Source: Scybalousia_A sp052170555 (lineage in GTDB: Bacteria; Bacteroidota; Bacteroidia; Bacteroidales; P3). From it: a stretch of 64,000 nt of DNA. This document shows positions 28,431-37,386 of the stretch, one piece after another. A model generated the notes under the pieces. It ran no database searches. It was not told where the DNA came from and worked only from the letters and a program-made list of their open reading frames with translations. The DNA lies in NCBI GenBank assembly GCA_052170555.1, contig JBQNAI010000003.1:124001-188000 (forward strand), written 5' to 3'. Position numbers and translations under genes: made by a program. Within the stretch, counting starts at the first letter, position 1. The number at the start of each line of letters is the position of its first letter.

Positions 28431-30131
28431 CTATTTTTCACAATTATCACAATTATTGCAAACAGATTGTATTTCGCTGAAATAACGTAAAATCAGCTGC
28501 CAACGGCAATGTTTACTAAGAACCCAATCCCTCATAAATGAAGATTTATTCTCCATTGTCTGCTTAGGAGTTTCATATATCTCTTTACTCAACAAATATA
28601 ATGTTGTAAAAGGACGATCTTTATAAAAAATTATCATATCACCATAAATTTTGGGAGTATATGCAATGATATTCTTCTTACTCATTGCCATTAAATCTTT
28701 TTCCACTTGATTTTCTGTCGTAAATCCCAATCTTGCAAAACGGTTTTCATTAATCCTCACTTCATCATGACGAATTGATGGATATTGTCTTAACAGTATC
28801 TCAACTATGTACCAATATTCTTCATACTCCTCAACAAATCTATTTAACTCATCATTATTTACTAAAATCCTTACAGTGCTTTGTGGATAGTTTTCCTTAT
28901 AAAAATCAACCCATCCTTCATTCTTCAATATCTTTAAACTATTGCGAACAATTATGTCGCTATAACCACTTTTAACAACAAATTCATTGAAATTAAATTG
29001 AAATTTCTCTCCCTTACCACTTGCAAAAGATATTCTATATTTGGAGCACAACTGTTTATAAATTCTCCTTATTATATCTTTTTCAGGATAAGCATATTCA
29101 GATATGTATTTGTGCTTACGTAAGTCTCTATCATTATACAAAACTATACTTTCTGCCGGCAATCCATCCCTGCCGGCACGTCCAAATTCTTGATAAAAAC
29201 TCTCAATGTTTTGAGGTATATTGTAGTGTATTACTTTTCTTACATCAGCTTTATTGATACCCATCCCGAATGCTGTCGTTGCCACAATAACTTGAATTTT
29301 ACCCGCGATCCAATCGTTTTGCGTTCTCTCCCTTTCATACGAACTCAAAGCAGCATTATAAGACGTAGCACTTATAGAGTACTTGTCTCTTAGTGTTTGT
29401 GCCAAAAGTATGGTATCTATTCTTCTTAGACAATAAACAATGCAACTCTCTTTTGTGGACTGCAATATATGAGCAAGAACTTGCGTCTTATCGTTAATTT
29501 CCAACACTTTCAATGATATATTTTGACGATAAAAATTACCGACAAATACATTGGTTTTTTTCATCCCTAAACTTGTAATAATATCATCTCTAACTTGTCC
29601 GGTTGCAGTGGCGGTTAATGCTATTATTGGTACATTTGGTAATATCTCCCTTATAACACCTATCTTACGATAAGAAGGTCTAAAATCATGTCCCCATTGT
29701 GATATACAATGAGCTTCATCTATTGCAACAAAACTAATTTTGAGTTCTCTTAGATGAAAATGAAAATCTTTATTTTGGAGTCGCTCTGCGGCAACAAAAA
29801 GAAATTTAGCTCTATGATTATATAATTGATTGAGGGCTACATTATTTCTATCGGTAGATTGCAACGAATTGATAGTAACGGCATCAATTCCTATTTTTTT
29901 AAGATTGTCTATCTGGTCTTTTATTAAAGATATTAACGGTTCTACCACAATACATATACCGCTTTGCATCATCGCTGGTAATTGGTAGCATAAACTTTTG
30001 CCACCACCTGTTGGCAAAACAACCAATGTGTCTTTACCATCAACGATAGATGATATAACATCATTTTGATAAGGACGAAAGGTATCATACCCCCAATATT
30101 TTTTTAATATATTATACCTAGTATCACTCAC
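28431..30131 (-). CDS. recQ: ATP-dependent DNA helicase RecQ (short form)
   Basis: A 566-residue superfamily 2 DNA helicase used in recombination and repair. Motif 0/I read FRPYQNDVI and LPTGGGKSLCYQLP. Motif II is DEAH in AIDEAHCISQWGHDFRPSY; motif VI is in QEFGRAGRDG. The zinc-binding RQC region ends the protein (CRW...CNNCDNC), and there is no HRDC domain, as in the shorter Bacteroidota RecQ paralogues. The start codon is GTG, supported by alignment of ILKKYWGYDTFRPYQ to RecQ N-termini. A repeat array sits 15 bp upstream of the start, between it and rfbC. Confidence 0.94.
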   Translation of the reverse strand: MSDTRYNILKKYWGYDTFRPYQNDVISSIVDGKDTLVVLPTGGGKSLCYQLPAMMQSGICIVVEPLISLIKDQIDNLKKIGIDAVTINSLQSTDRNNVALNQLYNHRAKFLFVAAERLQNKDFHFHLRELKISFVAIDEAHCISQWGHDFRPSYRKIGVIREILPNVPIIALTATATGQVRDDIITSLGMKKTNVFVGNFYRQNISLKVLEINDKTQVLAHILQSTKESCIVYCLRRIDTILLAQTLRDKYSISATSYNAALSSYERERTQNDWIAGKIQVIVATTAFGMGINKADVRKVIHYNIPQNIESFYQEFGRAGRDGLPAESIVLYNDRDLRKHKYISEYAYPEKDIIRRIYKQLCSKYRISFASGKGEKFQFNFNEFVVKSGYSDIIVRNSLKILKNEGWVDFYKENYPQSTVRILVNNDELNRFVEEYEEYWYIVEILLRQYPSIRHDEVRINENRFARLGFTTENQVEKDLMAMSKKNIIAYTPKIYGDMIIFYKDRPFTTLYLLSKEIYETPKQTMENKSSFMRDWVLSKHCRWQLILRYFSEIQSVCNNCDNCEK

Positions 30132-30146
30132 AATAAACCATAAAAA

Positions 30147-30230
30147 AACAAAGTGCCATTAGACAAAATTCTTTCTTAAAGTTAGTAAATTCTTTCTTGA
30201 AAACGCAAAATTCTTTTCAAGAAAGAATTT
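30147..30230 (+). repeat. 21-bp modular repeat array 7 (4 units)
   Basis: Units 30147-30167 (AAAGTGC core), 30168-30188 and 30189-30209 (CTTTCTT cores) and 30210-30230 (palindromic cap, ATTCTTT-TCAAG-AAAGAAT). Order: G-type, P-type, P-type, cap. It fills almost the whole gap between rfbC and recQ. Confidence 0.8.
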
Positions 30231-30253
30231 CAATCAAATTGTAGTTTATTTAG

Positions 30254-30796
30254 TTAAAATGGAGAATCAAAATCCAAAAAATTTATATTATGTTTATCCT
30301 TCTCGGATATGATAGGATTTTTTATATCCCAATCTATATTCAGGGTTCTATCATTCCACATTATTCCTCCTTCACTCTCTTTATTGTAAATATTAGTGCA
30401 TTTATACGAAAAGATAGTATTTTCTTTCAATGTTAGAAATCCATGAGCAAAACCTTGTGGAATATAAAATATCAATTTGTTTTCACTGTTCATCAACAAT
30501 TTGTAGTATTTTCCATAAGTAGAAGAGTTTTTCCTTAAATCTACTGCCACATCCAACACTTCACCTTGCACAACACGTATAAGTTTCCCCTGATCATAGG
30601 GGGGAATTTGGAAATGTAAACCTCGCAGAACTCCTTTTTGACTCATAGACTCATTGTCTTGCACAAAATTCATCTTGAGTTTCAAATCAAAAAACTTTTT
30701 CTCGTTATAAAACTCGTAAAAATAACCTCTGTTATCCTGAAATATATCGGGAACAATAATTTTCAACCCTTCAATAAATGTTTCTCTAACTTCCAT
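30254..30796 (-). CDS. rfbC: dTDP-4-dehydrorhamnose 3,5-epimerase
   Basis: A 180-residue RmlC-type cupin epimerase that converts dTDP-4-dehydro-6-deoxyglucose to the L-rhamnose precursor. It shows FQDNRGYFYEFYN, the catalytic-histidine motif LRGLHFQ near residue 61, VLDVAVDLRKNS, and IPQGFAHGFLTL with the later FSYKCTNIY supplying the active-site tyrosine. Length is normal. It begins 6 bp after the putative restriction endonuclease gene and is probably transcribed with it. The other rml genes are not in the window. Confidence 0.93.
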   Translation of the reverse strand: MEVRETFIEGLKIIVPDIFQDNRGYFYEFYNEKKFFDLKLKMNFVQDNESMSQKGVLRGLHFQIPPYDQGKLIRVVQGEVLDVAVDLRKNSSTYGKYYKLLMNSENKLIFYIPQGFAHGFLTLKENTIFSYKCTNIYNKESEGGIMWNDRTLNIDWDIKNPIISEKDKHNINFLDFDSPF

Positions 30797-30802
30797 AAAA
30801 CA

Positions 30803-31561
30803 TTAACTATTTATTTGATCATTATACAATGCTTCGTAGAAACTAAGTTTATTTTTATATTTTTGTTTCATCCCCGTGTTGAAATAAACTACTTGAATTC
30901 TCTTTTTATTGTCGCCCAATATTTCAAATTTCTCCGTTTGAGCAAAATTAAACATTGTTTTCCCCGGATTTTTACCTTCTTTAAGTACCTTAGATCCGTA
31001 CTCTGATTCAAGTAATCCATTAGGCATAGCCATTATTGAGATAACTAAAATATCCAATGTCTGTTTTTCATACAATATGGTTATGAAGTAAGATAAACAA
31101 ATCTTTTCGTTTTCTTTTCCTTCGTTATAAATGTAGGGTAAATTAGGACAATACTGCTCCGTACATCCACCTTGCTTCAAAATGGTTCCTTTGTAACTAT
31201 TTTGATTTTCTCCAATAAATATACTATTTGTGTAATCTCCGATATTATCTGTTTGTACAGTTTTCAAATCGATGTGAATATACGCATCTTGTACCTCAAA
31301 AAACAAATCCGAACCTACGGGAACTGAATTAGGTTGTCCAATACCTTTGCCATTAAATAAAGCATATACTATTCTTTCTGCACCAGTAGAGAAATCCGAG
31401 ATACCGCTAGCATAATGCTTTATCCAATCATCTTTTATCTTCTCTTTGGTCTTAAATCCTTCCATCATCTCATTCTCTACAAACTTCAAAAAATAATAGT
31501 ATTTCATCAGGTATTTGTATTCCAACTCTTCTATTCGTTTAGCGTCCATAACAGTTTGCAT
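30803..31561 (-). CDS. Putative type II restriction endonuclease
   Basis: A 252-residue protein located 15 bp after a cytosine-5 DNA methyltransferase pseudogene on the same strand, the usual arrangement of a type II restriction-modification pair. A candidate PD-(D/E)xK nuclease site is GSDLFFEV followed by IHIDLKTVQTDN near residues 85-105, with Asp, Asp and Lys as metal ligands. I cannot assign a named endonuclease family or a target sequence; ApaLI-like enzymes are one possibility to test. The frame looks complete and uninterrupted, which is odd because the partner methyltransferase is dead. Possible starts are M1 and M5. Confidence 0.65.
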   Translation of the reverse strand: MQTVMDAKRIEELEYKYLMKYYYFLKFVENEMMEGFKTKEKIKDDWIKHYASGISDFSTGAERIVYALFNGKGIGQPNSVPVGSDLFFEVQDAYIHIDLKTVQTDNIGDYTNSIFIGENQNSYKGTILKQGGCTEQYCPNLPYIYNEGKENEKICLSYFITILYEKQTLDILVISIMAMPNGLLESEYGSKVLKEGKNPGKTMFNFAQTEKFEILGDNKKRIQVVYFNTGMKQKYKNKLSFYEALYNDQINS

Positions 31562-31576
31562 TATTCTTGATTTATA

Positions 31577-32772
31577 CTATTCTAATTGTTTTTTGATTTC
31601 TTGTGCTATGGCTTTGGCAAGCTTAACGGGAACAGCATTACCAACCTGTGTGTACGTACGATTCAAACTTCCAGTAAAAACAAAATCCATAGGAAAAGTC
31701 TGTAACATAGCACACTCTCTAACACTCAATCTTCTTAACCTGTTGACATGTATCTCTGGTGATGTGACTGTAATAGTGTCAGAGGGACGTTCCCGATTGG
31801 TAATACGTAAAGATTGTTCAAATTTTATTTCTTTTTCTACCAAAGTAGTAACTTGTTTGTCATATTTATTATTAAACCCCCAATTTTTTTCAACTCCCAC
31901 CAATCAGCAAGTTTAGGAATACTCCCAGAGTTGTTATCTTTTCTAAACCGATGCCCTGCTGTATAGGAATAACCAAAATGTTTATCCACTTTGGATGTTG
32001 TCCATCCGCTCTTATCCCTCCAAAACCTCAAATCATCACAAATATCATGCTGATTTACTTCATATTTTTGTCCAAAAAAAGTATCAGCTACATTGGTTGA
32101 AGCAATATGATTGTATAATACTGTATTATCTTGCAATGTTATCGGGTTGGCACTCAACCTGATGGTACTCAAATGACCAATTGTCTGTTGTGTTGTAATT
32201 GCTGGTTTAGTACCTTTAATCTTTTCCTCCACGTAGTGTGTAGGTAAAGGATAAACATTCTCTTTTCCTATTCTGTTCCCTATAATCAAGACTCTCTCTC
32301 TTATCTGTGGAACACCATATTGTGCAGCATTTAGTATCTTGTAACTAACATTGCAGCCCAAATCTTCAAAATCTTGAACAACCATATTTATTACCGCTCC
32401 TTTATCAATAGACAACAAACCTTTTACATTCTCTGCAACAAAGAACTTAGGTTTTTTATCTCTTATAATACGGAGCATTTCCTTGTAAAGAAAATTCCGT
32501 TTATCCTCCATAGATCTTTTGATATTTGCTACCGAAAAACCTTGACAAGGAAAACCTCCTATTATAACATCTGCATCATTAGGAATTTCGTCACTACTAA
32601 TCTTTGTAATATCCCCATAGATTATATGATTACCTATATTCATCGCATAAGTATCTACCGCTTCCTAAAAAAAATCATTTGTCCATACAATCTCAAATCC
32701 AGCTTATAGAAAACCCAAGTCCATGCTTCCTGCACCGGAAAACAACGACACTACTTTGAATTTATCATTCAT
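31577..32772 (-). pseudogene. Cytosine-5 DNA methyltransferase, inactivated (two stops and a frameshift)
   Basis: A full-length C5-methyltransferase can be read, but it is broken. From the ATG at 32772 the frame gives motif I FSGAGSMDLGF, then a TAA stop, AGFEIVWTNDFF, then a TAG stop and EAVDTYAMNIGN. The frame stays open to about 31884 with motif IV GGFPCQGFSVAN, motif VI FFVAENVKG and motif VIII QIRERVLIIG. At an A7 run (31884-31890) one base is missing: adding one A joins ADWWELKK to NWGFNNKYD. The last 100 codons in the shifted frame carry the C-terminal motifs (RLSVRECAMLQTFP, QVGNAVPVKLA). Without motif I the protein should not bind SAM. The gene starts 15 bp after lpd and precedes the putative endonuclease. 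Confidence 0.92.
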
Positions 32773-32787
32773 TTTTTTTGTAAGTAC

Positions 32788-34161
32788 TTACTCTTCACAA
32801 GATGCTAAAGCTTCCATAACACCTTCACTCATCGTAGGGTGAGGATGCACAGTTGACAATATCTGTTTGCCGGTTAAATTCATCTGTCTTGCTATTACAA
32901 TCTCCTCTATCATCTCTGTGACATTATCCCCTATCATCGAACAGCCAAGTATCAAATCGGTTTTGGCATCTAGAACGACTTTAATAAATCCATCTCTATT
33001 TCCTGATGCCGTAGCCTTACCTGATGCCATAAACATAAACTTTCCTATCTTCACCTCATAACCTTGTTCTTTTGCCTTATCTTCTGATAAACCTACAGAA
33101 GCTATTTCGGGCGTTGTATAGGTACATCCAGGTATATTTGAATAATTTAAAGGTAAAGTCTGTTTTCCTAAAATGTTATTAACACAAACAATTGCTTCTG
33201 CACTTGCCACGTGGGCCAATGCCGGTCCATGTACTATATCTCCTATGGCATAAATTCCTTTTACATTCGTTCTATAATAGTCATCAACTACAACTTTACC
33301 CCTCTCTACTTGAACCCCAACAGCTTCCAAACCCAAGCCAACGAGATTAGTCTCAACTCCAACAGCTGAAAGTACTATGTCGCACTCCAAAATCTCCGTC
33401 TTCTTACCCGATAACGTAACAATGCAATGCTCTTCTACCACTTCAACTTTATCAACCGAAGTTGAGGTATAAACCTTCATCCCATTTTTTTTAAAACACC
33501 GCTGTAATGTTGATGCAATTTCCTTATCTTCATTCGGAACAATCGTCGGCATAAACTCAACCAAAGTAACCTGAGTACCTATCGTCTGATAAAAATGAGC
33601 GAACTCACTTCCAATTGCACCAGAACCTACAACAACCATACTCTTTGGTTGCTGTTTCAAGGTCATTGCTTCTCTATAGCCAATAATGTACTTACCGTCT
33701 TGCTTTAAATTTGGCAACTGTCTCCCATGTGCTCCAACCGCTAAAATAATACATTCTGCAGACACCTTATTCTCCACTCCTTCAGAAGTTATAATAGTAA
33801 CCGTTTTATCTGAATTAATTTTTGCAACACCAAATACAACCTCTACCCCACTCTTTTTCATTAAAAAATCAATACCTTTATTCATTTGGTCGGCCACACC
33901 ACGAGAACGTTCAACCATCTTTTGAAAATCAGGTTTTGCCTGACCATCCAACGCTATACCATATTCTGCTGCTTTATCAACATAATGAAATGCTTGTGCC
34001 GACTTTAATAAAGCCTTGGTAGGTATACATCCCCAATTAAGACATATCCCACCCAATCTTTCTTTTTCTACTAACAATACTTTTCTGCCAACCTTTGCAA
34101 GCTTTTCTGCTGCAACGTGTCCCCCAGGACCTGAACCTATCACTATTATATCGTAAATCAT
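32788..34161 (-). CDS. lpdA: Dihydrolipoamide dehydrogenase
   Basis: A 457-residue flavoprotein disulfide reductase, the E3 component of 2-oxoacid dehydrogenase or glycine-cleavage complexes. The FAD-binding GSGPGGHVAAEKLA is at the N-terminus, the redox disulfide in GGICLNWGCIPTKALL near residue 40, NAD-binding VVGSGAIGSEFAHF near 180, and the C-terminal His-Glu pair in HPHPTMSEGVMEA. No E1 or E2 gene is nearby. It has its own promoter. The decayed methyltransferase begins only 15 bp after its stop, so the restriction locus is transcribed from the lpd promoter unless it has a hidden one. Confidence 0.96.
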   Translation of the reverse strand: MIYDIIVIGSGPGGHVAAEKLAKVGRKVLLVEKERLGGICLNWGCIPTKALLKSAQAFHYVDKAAEYGIALDGQAKPDFQKMVERSRGVADQMNKGIDFLMKKSGVEVVFGVAKINSDKTVTIITSEGVENKVSAECIILAVGAHGRQLPNLKQDGKYIIGYREAMTLKQQPKSMVVVGSGAIGSEFAHFYQTIGTQVTLVEFMPTIVPNEDKEIASTLQRCFKKNGMKVYTSTSVDKVEVVEEHCIVTLSGKKTEILECDIVLSAVGVETNLVGLGLEAVGVQVERGKVVVDDYYRTNVKGIYAIGDIVHGPALAHVASAEAIVCVNNILGKQTLPLNYSNIPGCTYTTPEIASVGLSEDKAKEQGYEVKIGKFMFMASGKATASGNRDGFIKVVLDAKTDLILGCSMIGDNVTEMIEEIVIARQMNLTGKQILSTVHPHPTMSEGVMEALASCEE

Positions 34162-34203
34162 TTTATGAAATTATTAATTGTTACTCTAAGATATTCAACT
34201 TTG

Positions 34204-34211
34204 CAAAGTTA
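34204..34211 (-). promoter_or_regulatory. -7 promoter box for lpdA
   Basis: On the minus strand this reads TAACTTTG followed by C, with a leader of about 39 nt. It is the only clear promoter upstream of the lpdA, methyltransferase, endonuclease and rfbC series. Confidence 0.6.
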
Positions 34212-34323
34212 CAATTATTTTTTTTATCAAACAAATATGAAAATATGCTTCACACCTTACCATTACAGTAGTTTATTCCAGTATATTGCTATACTAGTAT
34301 CAGATATCAAATACTTTCATTTA

Positions 34324-35742
34324 TTATTCCAATTCTATTTTATCTCTTTTATTAGGTATAAATATATTTTTAAATCCTCGTTCTCGCAAATGTTTTGCGA
34401 ATCTTTGTTGGGTTTGCTCCTCTCCGTGGACTATACATATCCGTTTTAATAAATTCTTGTTTTGACATGAAATAAAACGTATCATTTCCTCATAATCACC
34501 ATGTGCAGAATAAGATTCCAATCGTCTAATTTCAGCTCTTACAGTATGTTTTACTCCAAAAATTGAAACTTCTCTATCTCCTCTCAAAATTTTATGCCCA
34601 AGAGTTGATGGAGTACAATATCCCACACCTAAAATTGTGGTAGAAGGTTTTTCAATATTATTAGCTATATGATGCTTCACTCTACCTGCTTCCATCATTC
34701 CACTTGAAGCAATAATAATACAAGGAAGTAAAGAATAGTTCAATTGCTTACTCTCTTCAACATTTTGAACAAAATGTAATTTTTCAAATCCAAATGGATC
34801 AGGATCCACCTTCATAAATTCTTGCAGCCTACTATTGAATTCTTCCTGATGAAGTTTGAAGATATTTGTTGCATTAAAACTTAACGGACTGTCTACATAA
34901 ACTTCCACCGGCGGTAATTGACCTGTCTCCCATAAATAATTTAGAGCAAATATTATATCCTGTGCCCTTCCCACGGCAAAAGACGGTATAATCAATTTCC
35001 CTCGCTTTTTCAAACATGTTTGTTTGACTATTCTCAAGAGTTCTTGGTCACTTTCTGTCAAAGGAGCATGTAATGAATCGCCATAAGTAGATTCCATGAT
35101 AAGATAGTCAGCCTGAGGAAAGATTTGTGGTCTTCTCAAAATTCTACCGTTGTAACGTCCGATGTCGCCTGTAAAAGCTATTCGTGTTATTTTATCTTTC
35201 CCGTTTGTAATATCTTTTTCAAAAATTTTAACATTACAAGTCGCACTTCCCAAAATATGCCCGTTATCGGAAAACATAATAGAAAAGTTACCTAATCGCA
35301 TCTCTTTGTTATAGGGAACAGATACAAAATATTTCATACTAGAACGTGCATCTTCCGACGTATATAAAGGTTCTACGGGAGGTAACCCCTGAAGTTCTCT
35401 CTTTTTATTAAATGTTATAGTATCTTGTTCCTGAATTTTACCCGCATCTACTAAAAGTATGGCACACAGATCGCGAGTTGCAGGAGTACAAATAATAGTT
35501 CCCTTAAATCCATTCTTAACGATGTACGGTATTAAACCAGAATGGTCAATATGTGCGTGAGATAGCAAAAGATAATCTATTTCACCGGGATTAAATCCCA
35601 AATCTCTATTATCAGCATCAGTTTCCAAACCTTTACCCTGATACATCCCACAATCAAAAAGAATCTTCGTGTTATTATTCAAAGTTAATAAATGTTTGCT
35701 TCCTGTAACTTCCTTTGTTGCTCCTAAGAATTGTATATTCAT
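34324..35742 (-). CDS. Beta-CASP metallo-beta-lactamase-fold ribonuclease
   Basis: A 472-residue protein of the metallo-beta-lactamase/beta-CASP family (CPSF73-like), which cuts RNA. The metal-binding motif HAHIDHSG lies near residue 60; further ligands are in FTGDIGR and the C-terminal SYSAHGDYEEM. The beta-CASP insert has IMESTYGD, IIPSFAVGRAQDII and IIIASSGMMEAGR. Bacteroidota carry such proteins in addition to RNase J; their substrates are not settled. It has its own promoter and lies upstream of lpdA on the same strand, separated by about 160 bp. Confidence 0.92.
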   Translation of the reverse strand: MNIQFLGATKEVTGSKHLLTLNNNTKILFDCGMYQGKGLETDADNRDLGFNPGEIDYLLLSHAHIDHSGLIPYIVKNGFKGTIICTPATRDLCAILLVDAGKIQEQDTITFNKKRELQGLPPVEPLYTSEDARSSMKYFVSVPYNKEMRLGNFSIMFSDNGHILGSATCNVKIFEKDITNGKDKITRIAFTGDIGRYNGRILRRPQIFPQADYLIMESTYGDSLHAPLTESDQELLRIVKQTCLKKRGKLIIPSFAVGRAQDIIFALNYLWETGQLPPVEVYVDSPLSFNATNIFKLHQEEFNSRLQEFMKVDPDPFGFEKLHFVQNVEESKQLNYSLLPCIIIASSGMMEAGRVKHHIANNIEKPSTTILGVGYCTPSTLGHKILRGDREVSIFGVKHTVRAEIRRLESYSAHGDYEEMIRFISCQNKNLLKRICIVHGEEQTQQRFAKHLRERGFKNIFIPNKRDKIELE

Positions 35743-35777
35743 AATTGCGTTTTTATCTATATTTTTAGAATTTTCAG

Positions 35778-35785
35778 CAAAGGTA
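35778..35785 (-). promoter_or_regulatory. -7 promoter box for the beta-CASP nuclease gene
   Basis: On the minus strand this reads TACCTTTG followed by C, about 36 nt upstream of the start at 35742. Confidence 0.55.
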
Positions 35786-35830
35786 ATATTTTTATTTCAA
35801 TTCATTAGAGTTTTTTATAGGAAAATATTG

Positions 35831-35838
35831 TAACTTCG
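35831..35838 (+). promoter_or_regulatory. -7-like promoter box of the lipoprotein-lysozyme-dehydrogenase set
   Basis: TAACTTCG followed by C, about 39 nt upstream of the ATG at 35877. It is divergent from the box at 35778, which lies only about 50 bp away. Confidence 0.4.
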
Positions 35839-35876
35839 CCAACTAAATATATGTGATATAAAAAAAGAATCATATT

Positions 35877-36572
35877 ATGAATAAATTGGTTAAAATACCG
35901 TGTATTGTTATTTTGATAATAAGTGTGTGTTGTTTCACAAATTGCAATAAAAAATCCAAAGTAATAGAGAAAAATGTAGATATTACCAAAACTAACGATG
36001 TAAGTCTTATGACAAATATGACTCTTGCAAAAATGGGACTAAACGACACTGTAAACAATATCAAAGGTATGCTAATTTTCGTTCGTAATGTACAGAAGAA
36101 GGAGGAGAATCTTAATTTGAATCCAACAATTGAATTCATGACGGATGATTTACGTAAATTTGCCCAAAGACTAAAGACAGTAGAAAATCAGAACAAACAA
36201 GATACAAATTATTACACACTTGCTGTAAAAAGTGTTTACGAACAAGATAACATCATAAGCGTATTGTTTGATAAAAAAACACATATAAGTGGTACAAAAG
36301 ATACGGTACATGAACTTATAACTTATAATTATGATAAAGAAACAGAAGAAGTTTATACTTTCTGTAACGTATTTAAAGTAAATGCTTCAAACCTTGAACG
36401 GTTTAATGAGTTGTTTCAATCTTCATTTAAATTGGAAGATTTATCTTCATTATCTTTTAACTTTGAGAAAGATTTAATTTGGTTAAATATATCAAAAAAT
36501 AAAACTACTCAAAGGTTTGGGCAAAGAAAGAATAGGATAAAAAATTTTTTATTTGATGATAAAAAAAAGTAA
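35877..36572 (+). CDS. Putative lipoprotein with a DUF3298/RsiV-like region
   Basis: A 231-residue protein with a hydrophobic N-terminus ending in CCFTNCNKK, a plausible lipobox, so it is probably an anchored lipoprotein. The C-terminal half (IISVLFDKKTHISG, ITYNYDKETEEVYTF, NLERFNELF) follows the pattern of DUF3298/RsiV-type extracytoplasmic domains. Those include a lysozyme-sensing anti-sigma factor in Firmicutes. The match is by pattern only. The next gene encodes a GH25 lysozyme and overlaps it by 17 nt, so the two are translationally linked. No sigma factor is adjacent. Confidence 0.6.
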   Translation: MNKLVKIPCIVILIISVCCFTNCNKKSKVIEKNVDITKTNDVSLMTNMTLAKMGLNDTVNNIKGMLIFVRNVQKKEENLNLNPTIEFMTDDLRKFAQRLKTVENQNKQDTNYYTLAVKSVYEQDNIISVLFDKKTHISGTKDTVHELITYNYDKETEEVYTFCNVFKVNASNLERFNELFQSSFKLEDLSSLSFNFEKDLIWLNISKNKTTQRFGQRKNRIKNFLFDDKKK

Positions 36573-37386
36573 TAAGAAATTGACTAAACGAGCTTTAATT
36601 ATTTCAATTATATTTGTTATCTCTATTGTCTTTTTATGTGTGGCATATGTCTACGGGGTAGATTATTATAAGAAGTATTACATTTGTCCGCAATTGGCAA
36701 TAGATTCAGTTAGGTATCCAGTCATAGGTATAGATATATCTTCCCACCAAGGGAGTATTGATTGGAAAATAGTATCAGAAAGTAAGATCTCGTTTGCTTT
36801 TCTAAAAGCTACGGAGGGGGAAAGTTTCATAGATAAAACCTTTTCAGATAATTGGAGTAAAGCAAAGAAAGAAAATGTAGTTGTAGGAGCTTACCATTTT
36901 TTCCGTTTCAATAAAGACGGTAAACTACAAGCAAGAAACTTTATTAACAACGTCAAACTTACGGATAATGACTTACCGCCTGTGGTGGATTTCGAATCCT
37001 CGTATGGTAATCGTTTTAGAAAATACACCATTAAACATGTGCAAAATCAACTTTTAAAATGTCTCTACGAACTTGAAAAGCATTATACTCAAAAACCTAT
37101 CATATATACAAATATTGAAACTTACAATAAATACATAAAAGGTAATTTTGACGATTATCCTTTGTGGATTTGTAAGCTCTGCAATGAACCTTCCTCTACT
37201 ATAAAATGGAACATCTGGCAATATTCACACAAAGGGTCTGTTGCTGGTGTAAAAGGTAATGTTGACATGAATATTTTTAATGGTAGTTACGAAGAATTTA
37301 TTGATTTTATCTATACATCTCATAATAAAAAAACAGAGCAAAATGCAAAAAAGCAAAATGGTCTTACAAATAGACGAGACCCATAA
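36556..37386 (+). CDS. Membrane-anchored GH25 lysozyme
   Basis: A 276-residue glycoside hydrolase family 25 muramidase, which cleaves the MurNAc-GlcNAc bond of peptidoglycan. A basic N-terminus is followed by one membrane segment (about residues 12-35), so the enzyme faces the periplasm. Catalytic motifs are VIGIDISSHQG, AFLKATEG, GAYHFFRF and PPVVDFES, with IWQYSHKG near the end. The open frame extends 3 nt further to a TTG at 36553, but ATG at 36556 is the likely start. It overlaps the upstream lipoprotein gene by 17 nt and the downstream dehydrogenase gene by about 29 nt. Confidence 0.9.
   Translation: MIKKSNKKLTKRALIISIIFVISIVFLCVAYVYGVDYYKKYYICPQLAIDSVRYPVIGIDISSHQGSIDWKIVSESKISFAFLKATEGESFIDKTFSDNWSKAKKENVVVGAYHFFRFNKDGKLQARNFINNVKLTDNDLPPVVDFESSYGNRFRKYTIKHVQNQLLKCLYELEKHYTQKPIIYTNIETYNKYIKGNFDDYPLWICKLCNEPSSTIKWNIWQYSHKGSVAGVKGNVDMNIFNGSYEEFIDFIYTSHNKKTEQNAKKQNGLTNRRDP

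Noticed and set aside
31837..31903. Programmed frameshift in the methyltransferase at the A-run
   Set aside because: The gene also has two upstream in-frame stops that remove motif I, so shifting at the A-run would not restore a working enzyme.
32644..32772. Stop-codon reassignment explaining the TAA and TAG in the methyltransferase
   Set aside because: All other intact genes end normally at TAA, TAG or TGA and contain none in frame, and this gene also has a frameshift.
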